This document shows, piece after piece, positions 1 to 6,505 of a stretch of 6,620 nt of DNA. The position numbers and the translations under genes are program-made. The stretch is from an uncultured Bacteroidales bacterium. GTDB taxonomy: Bacteria > Bacteroidota > Bacteroidia > Bacteroidales > P3. The number at the start of each line of letters is the position of its first letter. Within the stretch, counting starts at the first letter, position 1. The notes under the pieces are model-generated. The model saw only the letters and a program-made list of their open reading frames with translations. It searched no databases and was not told the DNA's origin. The stretch covers positions 1 through 6,620 of the forward strand of contig CAMWIS010000089.1 in the NCBI GenBank assembly GCA_947174375.1, in the 5' to 3' direction.

Positions 1-3000
1 GGGCCTGAACGCCATATCCGCCTTACATCGTACGAGATTACGGAGAAAAGTCTGTACGACTTGGCCATGGGCAAAATCGTGACGCCCGTTTCCCGCCCCG
101 GCAACGCCCCGCAGACCGTTTCCGCCTGGGTGCGCAACGACGGCGGCGTATCGGTTCCGGGTTTCACGCTGTGCTACATGGTGGGTGCCACGACGGCGGT
201 CAAGCAGACGTTCAATCAGCCCTTGGCGCCGAATGCCGAGGTTTTGGTCAGCTTCGACGAAAAGGCGCAGCTTGCGTCCGGTTCCAACCGCGTCCGGGTT
301 TTCCTGACCGACCAACATGCGGGCGACCCGACGGTCAACGATACGGCCGCGCCGGTCTTCCCCGCCATCTACGATGCCTATCAGGTGCCGGCCACGTTCA
401 ATTTCGACAATAACACGCTCAATCAACAGTGGACGGTTCTGTACGACGAGCATACCGACCGGACGACCTGGCAGTTCGGCCAACAGAACGACAAGGCCTG
501 CGCCTATATCAGCACGGCCGGTGCGCGGAACAACGCGCGTTTGGCCAGTCCCGGCCTCCGTCTGTCGGCCGGCAAGACCTATCGGTTCCGTTTCCATTAC
601 ACGGGGCTTTCCGGCATGACCGAGAAGCTGGCGGCCTACATGACGGACGCGGATTTTTTAGATGCGTCACACATGACCGGCTATTGGAAAGACGAGGGCT
701 TTACGAACAGCCTCGACCGGGTGGCCACGTTTTTCTATACCGCGCCGAGCGACGGCGAGTATCATATGGTGCTCAAGGCCTATAGCAGCGATTTGCGCGG
801 CGGCATCGCCGTTTGGGATGTGGAGGCCAATGCCTACGAACCGGTGCACGGCGATTTCTATTACGAGTTCGACCCGATGGAGGCCGATATGACGCCCGCC
901 GCGCTGTTGGCGACCTCGGCCTATTTCATGGACGAAAACCACAACGGGCAGGCGTGGGCGCTGGTCAGTACGCCGGTCTATAACGGGGAGTCGGCGATCC
1001 GGGCCGGCGAGGCTTTCGGAAGCGTGGCCGACGACTGGTTGGTTTTCAACCCGGTCTATCTTGAGAAAGGCAAGACCTATACGTTGCGCTACATGATGAA
1101 GTCGGGCGGCACTGAAAGCGGGGTTATTCTCGAAAGCATGATGTGCCGGGAGTCCTTCGCTTTCGGCGGGGCTTCGGATACCGTGCGGGTAGGCTGGAAC
1201 GAAGTCAAGAACGACAAGGAATACGAAGCCGTCCGGTGCACGTTCACGCCCTCGGAATCGGGCAATTACCAACCGGCTTTCCGCTACAGCGCCAATATCA
1301 ACCAGTGGAACAGTGAAGAATTGTTCAGCGTCTATATCGACCATATCGGCCTGTACGAAGCCGAGCGGGAGGATTTGGAACTGGCTTATGTCAATATTCC
1401 CGTCGGCGCCCAGATGGGGCAGCGTGAAGTATATATCAGTTGCGGGTACCGTAATTTCGGCCCTAAGATAGATGCCGCGAATCTTAAATTCTATTACAGC
1501 GTCGGCACCCAGCAGGTGGCGGAAGCGGCCTTGCGGACTATCGAATCGGGCGGCATCGGCCATCATAATTTCAACACCCCCGCCGATTTCTCGCGGGATA
1601 CGTTGAACGAAGTGCGCGTGTGGGCGCAGGATGGCGACAAGGTCGTTACCGATACGTTCAAGGTAACGATACGCAGTTTGAAAAGCCATTATCTGCCTTA
1701 TCGGGATCTTTTGACAGACGAAACCAAAGACGAATGGCGCATTTCTTCGTTGTCGGCCGACCCGTCGTGGCGGTTTGTGACCGATGATACCTACGACGCG
1801 CCTTATGCGGCCCGGACGGCGGCTTCCGACGGTGTTTTGGACGATTATTTAGTGATGCCGGCCATGCAGTTGCACAAGGATACGGTATATATGGTTGCCT
1901 TTTACGCCAAAAGCAGTCAGGACAGGGGCGACGAAACACAGGCGGGGCTGAGTTTGGTTTATTCCGAAAGGGGCTACAGCGTCGTCGATTTCGACAAGCA
2001 TATCGGCCGTGTCGAATCCTTGACGACCGATTATCAACTCTACAAGTTTTATTTCAAGGCCCAGGAAACGGGCCCCGTGTTCATTGCGTTCCGTTCCCAA
2101 TTGCTGGCTTACAGCGGCTATAACTGGATTGACCATGTGGTGGTGATGGACAGTGTCGCGGCTTCCTATTCCTATTTGGCCTTGACGGACGTTAGTTATC
2201 GGCGTGTGACCGGTTGCGACGAGGATAGGACGACGGAGGTGGAGGTGGAAATCCAAAACGACGGTTATCTGGCCTGCGATTCGGTGCCGCTCCTGTATAA
2301 GATGGACAATCAGCCGGTGCAGACCTGTTGGCCCGAAAACGGCGCGGCCGATATGTCAACCCTTTGGTATAAACTGCCGACCCGTTGGGATCTGTCGGTG
2401 GCCGGAAACCACCGTATGCGGGTATGGCTCGGGATGCCGAACGAGGCCGACCGTTCGAACGATACGCTGACCGTGGCTTTCCGTGCCGACGATATGGCGC
2501 AGTTGCCGTTGGGCTATGATTTTGAAAACAACGTGTTGCCCGGTAATGTGGAAGACCTTAACGAAGACCGGATCAGTTGGGAGTTGCACCGCAATGCGGA
2601 CAGCGCTTATCAGGGACGGTATTACGTGCGGTATGTGGGCACGGGTCAGGCGTCGAATGACGATTGGCGTTTGCCGTGTTTTTATGCCGATGCGGGCGAC
2701 TATACGCTGGACTTTTATTTGAGTGCGCCTTACGGCTCCGAAGAACTGTTGGAAGTCTATCTGTTGCATTACGATGAAACGGATACCAACGGCGTGATGA
2801 TACAGGAATTGCTGTTGGATACCGTTATCACCCATCAGGAATACCGGCTGTACCAGTTGCCTTTCAGCGTAACGGCGGGACATTACGGTGCCATGCTCCG
2901 TATCAAGAGCGAAGCCGACGGCCGCACCTTGTGCGTGGATAACCTCACGATAGCCGGCTACGGGCTCAAAGACGTGGCCCTGATGTCGATTCTGTCGCCG

Positions 3001-3885
3001 GAAGAGGCGGCTACCTACGACGACCCGCTGGACGTGACGGTGCGGTTGCGCAACAACGGCCGCGTGGTGGTGCATGACGTGCCGATCATTTTGAGCGTAA
3101 ACGGTACGGAGGTGCAGCGGGCGGAAGTGCCTACGTTGGACGGCAATGCCGAAACCACTTACACGTTCCCCGACAAACTGGATTTGCATGAGCCGGGCAC
3201 GTACCGCATTACGGTTGCGGTGGAATGGGTGTTGGATCAGCGTCCGGGCAACAACCGTCAGGAAATAACCCGCGTCCAGGGCGATGAATTGGATTTGGCG
3301 TTGATGGTTCTGACCTCTCCCATGGCCGGTCGCAAGCCCTATGGCACGGCGGAGACGCTGGAGGTGCGCGTGGGGAACAGCGGTCGGAATGCTTCCGGCG
3401 AGGTGGCGATAACGGCCGTGATGAACGGGACGGAACGATTGAACGGTGTGCTACCGCCCATCGAAGCCGGCGGTTCAATGGTTTATACGTTTGACGAAAC
3501 CGTCGATATGTCGGATTCCGCCTGGTATGAATTTGAGATTTTCCTCTCGCCGTCGGTGCCGGATAACAATCCGTTGAACGATACGCTGTACAGCCGTATA
3601 GACGGCCGGTATCCGAAAGGGCCTACCGCCAACGAAGGGGCGTTGCTGTCCGACGGGGTTTCCGTTTATCCCAATCCGGCCCGTACGACGCTGTATGTCG
3701 AAGTGCCGGAAAGATTCTCGCGTTTGGAAGTATATTCGTTGCAGGGCATACGTTATCTGAGCCGCGACGTGCGCGGTGCAACGCAATTGGCGTTGCCGGT
3801 ATCCGATTACCCGGAGGGTTTCTATATCCTCAAACTCATAGGGGCGACCGACCAAAAAACCGTGAAATGGCTCAAGACGCGATAA
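1..3885 (+). CDS. Giant T9SS-secreted modular surface protein (choice-of-anchor J / CARDB-like repeats), 5' partial
   Basis: The frame is open from base 1 (1294 codons visible, TAA stop at 3883-3885), so the start, signal peptide and any N-terminal domain are missing. The TTG at 61 is not a believable start because the same domain reads through it. Two module types alternate. Jelly-roll modules lie near 385-840, 850-1365, 1684-2160 and 2503-2960; three carry the choice-of-anchor J hallmark around 'DDW/YL..P' followed by 'G..Y.l.f' (DDW at 1030, DDY at 1840, DDW at 2659), and the first has a weaker 'NARLASPGLRL' form near 529. CARDB-like Ig modules lie near 55-360, 1372-1665, 2173-2490, 2965-3280 and 3286-3600; several end in 'NDT'. 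The C-terminus has the T9SS sorting signal 'VYPNPA' at 3664-3681. From family knowledge, such proteins cross the outer membrane by T9SS and are surface-anchored or released. Adhesion or glycan/protein binding is inferred; no catalytic motif is visible, and an enzyme domain could lie upstream. Confidence 0.85.
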   Translation, partial: GPERHIRLTSYEITEKSLYDLAMGKIVTPVSRPGNAPQTVSAWVRNDGGVSVPGFTLCYMVGATTAVKQTFNQPLAPNAEVLVSFDEKAQLASGSNRVRVFLTDQHAGDPTVNDTAAPVFPAIYDAYQVPATFNFDNNTLNQQWTVLYDEHTDRTTWQFGQQNDKACAYISTAGARNNARLASPGLRLSAGKTYRFRFHYTGLSGMTEKLAAYMTDADFLDASHMTGYWKDEGFTNSLDRVATFFYTAPSDGEYHMVLKAYSSDLRGGIAVWDVEANAYEPVHGDFYYEFDPMEADMTPAALLATSAYFMDENHNGQAWALVSTPVYNGESAIRAGEAFGSVADDWLVFNPVYLEKGKTYTLRYMMKSGGTESGVILESMMCRESFAFGGASDTVRVGWNEVKNDKEYEAVRCTFTPSESGNYQPAFRYSANINQWNSEELFSVYIDHIGLYEAEREDLELAYVNIPVGAQMGQREVYISCGYRNFGPKIDAANLKFYYSVGTQQVAEAALRTIESGGIGHHNFNTPADFSRDTLNEVRVWAQDGDKVVTDTFKVTIRSLKSHYLPYRDLLTDETKDEWRISSLSADPSWRFVTDDTYDAPYAARTAASDGVLDDYLVMPAMQLHKDTVYMVAFYAKSSQDRGDETQAGLSLVYSERGYSVVDFDKHIGRVESLTTDYQLYKFYFKAQETGPVFIAFRSQLLAYSGYNWIDHVVVMDSVAASYSYLALTDVSYRRVTGCDEDRTTEVEVEIQNDGYLACDSVPLLYKMDNQPVQTCWPENGAADMSTLWYKLPTRWDLSVAGNHRMRVWLGMPNEADRSNDTLTVAFRADDMAQLPLGYDFENNVLPGNVEDLNEDRISWELHRNADSAYQGRYYVRYVGTGQASNDDWRLPCFYADAGDYTLDFYLSAPYGSEELLEVYLLHYDETDTNGVMIQELLLDTVITHQEYRLYQLPFSVTAGHYGAMLRIKSEADGRTLCVDNLTIAGYGLKDVALMSILSPEEAATYDDPLDVTVRLRNNGRVVVHDVPIILSVNGTEVQRAEVPTLDGNAETTYTFPDKLDLHEPGTYRITVAVEWVLDQRPGNNRQEITRVQGDELDLALMVLTSPMAGRKPYGTAETLEVRVGNSGRNASGEVAITAVMNGTERLNGVLPPIEAGGSMVYTFDETVDMSDSAWYEFEIFLSPSVPDNNPLNDTLYSRIDGRYPKGPTANEGALLSDGVSVYPNPARTTLYVEVPERFSRLEVYSLQGIRYLSRDVRGATQLALPVSDYPEGFYILKLIGATDQKTVKWLKTR
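2965..3600 (+). repeat. Tandem pair of CARDB-like Ig modules
   Basis: Two adjacent modules of about 105 residues align by eye. 'DVALMSILSP' (from 2971) matches 'DLALMVLTSP' (from 3292). 'LDVTVRLRNNGR' matches 'LEVRVGNSGR' in the strand that follows. 'LSVNGTE' matches 'AVMNGTE', and 'TTYTFPDKLDL' matches 'MVYTFDETVDM'. The modules close with 'PGNNRQE' and 'NPLNDTL', the Asn-rich end typical of CARDB domains. The similarity is at protein level; the DNA has diverged, so this is an old duplication and not a recent tandem repeat. Confidence 0.7.
3640..3882 (+). other. Type A T9SS C-terminal sorting domain (Por_Secre_tail)
   Basis: The last ~80 residues of the surface protein match the Por_Secre_tail / TIGR04183 pattern. 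'VSVYPNPARTTLYVEV' begins at 3658. A middle strand follows with 'LEVYSLQGIRYL', the usual 'v.iysl.G..v' element. The end is 'YPEGFYILKL', the 'l..G.Y.v.i' element, and a basic tail 'VKWLKTR'. In known type A cargo this domain is recognised by the T9SS translocon and cleaved by PorU during attachment to A-LPS. It implies that the host encodes a type IX secretion system, although none of those genes is in this window. Confidence 0.93.
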
Positions 3886-4760
3886 AACCGGCCGTATTGC
3901 ATATCGCCTTGTTCGGCGGCGGACGGTTGGCGGCCGACCGTTCCCTGACGGCCGAATTGTGGCGGCATCTCAAGCAAGGGGAGGCGGACGGCGTTTTCGC
4001 GTTGTCCCTGCACAGGAGTCTGGCTTATTTGGGTGACGCGCCGGTGTTTGAAAACGACCTGCCGGCCGGCACGGATGTGCTGTTGAGCCTGGGAGGGGAC
4101 GGCACGTTGCTTGACACGTTGCCGCTTGTACGCGACAGCGGGGTCAAGGTTTTGGGCGTTAATATGGGCTCTTTGGGCTTTCTGTCGGGAGCCGACCGCC
4201 ACGAAATCGCGCATTTGGCCGATGCTTTGCGCTGTCGGCAATACGATGAGGAAAAACGCGCCGTATTGGAGATAGAAACCGAGACGCCCGGCCTGTTGCC
4301 GTTTCCCTATGCGCTCAACGAGGCCGTCGTATTCAAGTGCGACACGGTGTCGCTGGTTTCCGTGCAGGTGCGGGTAGGCGGGCAACTGTTGAATGTATAT
4401 CATGGCGACGGCGTCATTTTCGCCACGGCCACGGGGTCAACGGCTTACTCGCTCAGTTGCGGCGGGCCCATTCTGTCGCCGGAAATGGAAGCCTTCCTCA
4501 TTACACCCATTGCGTCCCATACGCTGACCGTTAGGCCGGTATTGCTTCCCTGCGCCGAGCCGTTGGAGGTCGAAGTCACGCATACGGGCGATTTCCGGCT
4601 TTCGCTCGATTCCGATATCCGCAGTCTGAACGGCCCGTTGCGTTTCCGCATCCGTCAGGCCGATTTCAAATTGACCACCTTGCGTTTGCGGCCGCATTCA
4701 TTTTTCACGACCTTACGGCAGAAGTTGATGTGGGGTGCCGATGGCCGTCGTCAGCAATAG
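3867..4760 (+). CDS. nadK: NAD kinase (ATP-NAD kinase family)
   Basis: This cytosolic enzyme phosphorylates NAD to NADP, the only route to NADP(H). The 297 residues match the family length. Visible motifs are 'LSLGGDGTLL' (GGDGT at residues 76-80, diphosphate-binding loop with catalytic Asp78), 'NMGSLGFLS' (99-107), 'LNE' (150-152), 'GDGVIFATATGSTAYSLS' (180-197) followed by GGPI (199-202), and 'PIASHTLTVRP' in the C-terminal beta domain. The usual TPTGSTAY is ATATGSTAY here; the proline is replaced by alanine and the rest of the loop is intact. The ATG at 3867 lies 19 bp inside the preceding gene and has no Shine-Dalgarno, which is normal in Bacteroidota. A TTG at 3897 would give a shorter N-terminus closer to 'xIALFG' starts of the family and cannot be excluded. 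No promoter is obvious nearby, so transcription probably comes through the upstream gene. Confidence 0.96.
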   Translation: MAQDAIKPAVLHIALFGGGRLAADRSLTAELWRHLKQGEADGVFALSLHRSLAYLGDAPVFENDLPAGTDVLLSLGGDGTLLDTLPLVRDSGVKVLGVNMGSLGFLSGADRHEIAHLADALRCRQYDEEKRAVLEIETETPGLLPFPYALNEAVVFKCDTVSLVSVQVRVGGQLLNVYHGDGVIFATATGSTAYSLSCGGPILSPEMEAFLITPIASHTLTVRPVLLPCAEPLEVEVTHTGDFRLSLDSDIRSLNGPLRFRIRQADFKLTTLRLRPHSFFTTLRQKLMWGADGRRQQ

Positions 4761-4765
4761 GGCTA

Positions 4766-4797
4766 TTTGCTTTTGCGCTCGGTTTTTGCTATCTTTG
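4766..4797 (+). promoter_or_regulatory. Bacteroidota-type sigma-ABfr promoter for the DUF6089-uppS-bamA group
   Basis: The -33 element TTTG lies at 4766-4769. After 20 bases comes TATCTTTG at 4790-4797, a full match to the Bacteroidota -7 consensus TAnnTTTG at the accepted spacing. Transcription would start about 4803-4806, leaving an AT-rich leader of about 35 nt before the ATG at 4840. A second TTTG at 4772-4775 is too close to the -7 element to be preferred. This is the only intergenic space between the window start and 5706, which supports a promoter here. Confidence 0.75.
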
Positions 4798-4805
4798 CAA
4801 GATAG
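4789..4805. repeat. Perfect 7-bp inverted repeat over the -7 element
   Basis: CTATCTT (4789-4795) and AAGATAG (4799-4805) are perfect inverted copies around a TGC centre. The dyad covers the -7 box and the predicted start site. It could be an operator or a short hairpin at the 5' end of the transcript, or chance, since half of it is set by the promoter consensus. It is a poor intrinsic terminator: the stem is AT-rich and the T run (4816-4820) is 10 bases away. Confidence 0.45.
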
Positions 4806-4839
4806 TGTGGTGTAATTTTTCACCCTTAATTCCAATACC

Positions 4840-5706
4840 ATGAAGAGACTGTTTGTGACAGGTCTTATGACGTTGTGCCTGTGGATGATGACGTCTGCTG
4901 TTGCGGTGGCGCAACGTTCGGAAATCGGCGTACTGGCCGGGGGCGCTTTTTATTTGGGCGATATCAATCCGAAAGGACTTTTTTCCCAAACCCGCTGGGC
5001 GGGTGGGCTGTATTACCGCTATAATATCGACACGCGCTGGGCGTTCCGCTTAGGCGTGACCTACGGGCGCATCCAGGCCGACGACAAGCATTTCGGTAAC
5101 CCGCGCAACCTCAATTTCCGCAATGATTTGTTTGACGTGGGCGCGACGATCGAGGTCAACTTCCTGAATTTCTTTATCGGTAGTGAACGTCAATACAAGT
5201 TTACGCCTTACCTCACCGCGGGGGTGGCCGTCTGCTTCCACAACCCCAAGGGCTATTACTTCAACCCGGCGAACGACCGCACGGAATGGGTGGCCTTGCA
5301 GCCGTTGCATACGGAAGGGCAGGGGCTGAGCGAGGATGTCAAGAACTATTCGCTCACCCAGTTCGCCATCCCGTTCGGTATCGGTTTCCGCTACAGCATC
5401 TCGCCGCGCGTAGCCATCGGCGTGGAATGGACGATGCGCCTCACGTTCTCCGACTATATCGATGACGTAGGCGGTGTATATTACGACCAAAACCGTCTGT
5501 TTACCGAATACGGCCCGTTGTCGGCTTATTTCGGCGACCCGGCGGAGGAGAAACACGCCGCGGGCGCCCAGCGTGGCGACAAGAACACGTTTGACTGGTA
5601 CTCGTTCGCGGGCGTGACGGTGTCGATTAAGTTGGGCCGCGAACGCAACGAATGCCCGGCTTACTCCACGAGCGCCATCGACCGCTACAAACGCAAGAAC
5701 CTCTAA
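4840..5706 (+). CDS. DUF6089 family outer membrane beta-barrel-like protein
   Basis: The 288-residue protein starts with a clear signal peptide: basic 'MKR', hydrophobic core, and 'AVA' at 22-24 with likely cleavage before Gln25. The mature start 'EIGVLAGGAFYLGDINP', the 'AGGLYYRYN' strand, the 'RNLNFRNDLFDVGATIE' stretch and 'YKFTPYLTAGVAVCFHNP' match the DUF6089 family as I recall it. This family is found in Bacteroidota and often encoded beside uppS and bamA. Alternating aromatic/polar strands with Gly turns suggest a small outer membrane barrel; the late strand 'FAIPFGIGFRYSI' is typical. The molecular function is unknown. Its place between nadK and uppS-bamA suggests a role in envelope assembly, which is inference. 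It is the first gene after the promoter at 4766-4797. The C-terminal tail after the last strand (about 20 residues, ending 'RYKRKNL') is polar and basic. The ATG at 4840 is chosen because the signal peptide begins there. Confidence 0.85.
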   Translation: MKRLFVTGLMTLCLWMMTSAVAVAQRSEIGVLAGGAFYLGDINPKGLFSQTRWAGGLYYRYNIDTRWAFRLGVTYGRIQADDKHFGNPRNLNFRNDLFDVGATIEVNFLNFFIGSERQYKFTPYLTAGVAVCFHNPKGYYFNPANDRTEWVALQPLHTEGQGLSEDVKNYSLTQFAIPFGIGFRYSISPRVAIGVEWTMRLTFSDYIDDVGGVYYDQNRLFTEYGPLSAYFGDPAEEKHAAGAQRGDKNTFDWYSFAGVTVSIKLGRERNECPAYSTSAIDRYKRKNL

Positions 5707-5740
5707 CCGTTAGTAAACACTCCAAGGCTCCCCAAGGCGT

Positions 5741-6505
5741 ATGCTTTTCAGAGATCAGATCGTTCCGGAACGCTTGCCGCGACACGTGGCCGTCATCATG
5801 GACGGCAACGGCCGCTGGGCGACGTCGCGCGGTCTGGAACGGCAGGCCGGCCACATCGAGGGCGCCAAAACGGTAAGACGCATCACGGAAGCGTCGGTGG
5901 AAGCCGGCATCCGCTATCTGACGCTCTACGCCTTTTCGATTGAGAACTGGAACCGCCCGCAGGATGAGGTAAACGCGCTGATGAGCCTGTTGGTCAAGTC
6001 GTTGCAGGAAGAAACGGGCCTGTTGATGCAGCACGGCATCCGCCTGCGCGTCATCGGCGACACGGACAGCCTCTCGCCCGACGTCCGCCGCGAGTTGGAA
6101 GAGACGCTGCGGCTGACCGAAGCCAACACGCGCATGGATATGATTCTGGCGCTGAGCTACGGCGCCCGCTGGGAGCTGACGCGCGCCGCCAAGCGGATGG
6201 CGCAGGCCGTGCGCGAGGGGCAACTCGCGGCGGACGACATCACCGAAGCGCGCTTCGGTGACTACCTCTGCACGGCGGGCATCCCCGACCCCGATTTACT
6301 TATCCGCACCAGCGGCGAGCTCAGAATCAGCAACTTCCTGCTGTGGCAAATCGCCTACAGCGAGCTTTACTTCACGCCGGTGTTGTGGCCGGACTTCACG
6401 AAGGAGATGTTTTTCGAAGCCATCGTCAACTATCAGCAACGGCAACGCCGGTTCGGCAAGACCGCCTCTCAGGTGGCCGGGGAAGGGGAAGGTGCGGCGC
6501 AATGA
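5741..6505 (+). CDS. uppS: Isoprenyl transferase (undecaprenyl diphosphate synthase, cis-prenyltransferase)
   Basis: This enzyme adds isopentenyl diphosphate units in cis to farnesyl diphosphate, giving the C55 carrier lipid precursor for peptidoglycan and surface polysaccharides; it works at the cytoplasmic face of the inner membrane. The 254 residues match the family. Motifs: 'HVAVIMDGNGRWA' (15-27; Asp21 equals E. coli Asp26), 'GHIEGAK' (37-43), 'YAFSIENWNRP' (63-73), 'ALSYGARWEL' (137-146), 'DLLIRTSGELRISNF' (185-199; Arg189 and Arg195 equal E. coli Arg194 and Arg200), 'AYSEL' with Glu208 equal to the Mg-binding Glu213, and 'LWPDF'. All align with E. coli at a constant offset of five. The usual Ser/Thr before ENW is Ile67. 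The start is fixed by an in-frame TAA at 5714-5716 and no other ATG between. The gap to the previous gene is 34 bp with no terminator, so cotranscription is likely. Confidence 0.97.
   Translation: MLFRDQIVPERLPRHVAVIMDGNGRWATSRGLERQAGHIEGAKTVRRITEASVEAGIRYLTLYAFSIENWNRPQDEVNALMSLLVKSLQEETGLLMQHGIRLRVIGDTDSLSPDVRRELEETLRLTEANTRMDMILALSYGARWELTRAAKRMAQAVREGQLAADDITEARFGDYLCTAGIPDPDLLIRTSGELRISNFLLWQIAYSELYFTPVLWPDFTKEMFFEAIVNYQQRQRRFGKTASQVAGEGEGAAQ

Noticed and set aside
61..63. TTG as the start codon of the first gene
   Set aside because: The frame is open to base 1, the upstream residues continue the same domain, and there is no signal peptide at this point, which a T9SS cargo protein needs.
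667..1689. Long minus-strand open frame (about 340 codons) opposite the surface-protein gene
   Set aside because: The + strand frame has clear domain structure throughout. The antisense translation is rich in His, Arg, Val and Ile with no recognisable domain, as expected for the complement of a GC-rich gene.
2356..3189. Minus-strand open frame of about 277 codons
   Set aside because: It lies fully opposite the fourth jelly-roll and adjacent modules. Its composition is typical of antisense shadow frames and no gene signals are visible.
4789..4820. Intrinsic terminator after nadK
   Set aside because: The stem is weak and AT-rich, and the T run begins 10 bases after it. The dyad overlaps a good promoter, so it is better read as part of that.
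5722..5738. Short direct repeat CCAAGGC twice before uppS
   Set aside because: Two 7-bp copies 3 bp apart are within chance. The second places AAGG only 3 bases from the ATG, too close for a useful Shine-Dalgarno.
5050..6223. Minus-strand open frames opposite the DUF6089 gene and uppS
   Set aside because: Both + strand genes are supported by family motifs over their full length; the antisense products show no motifs.
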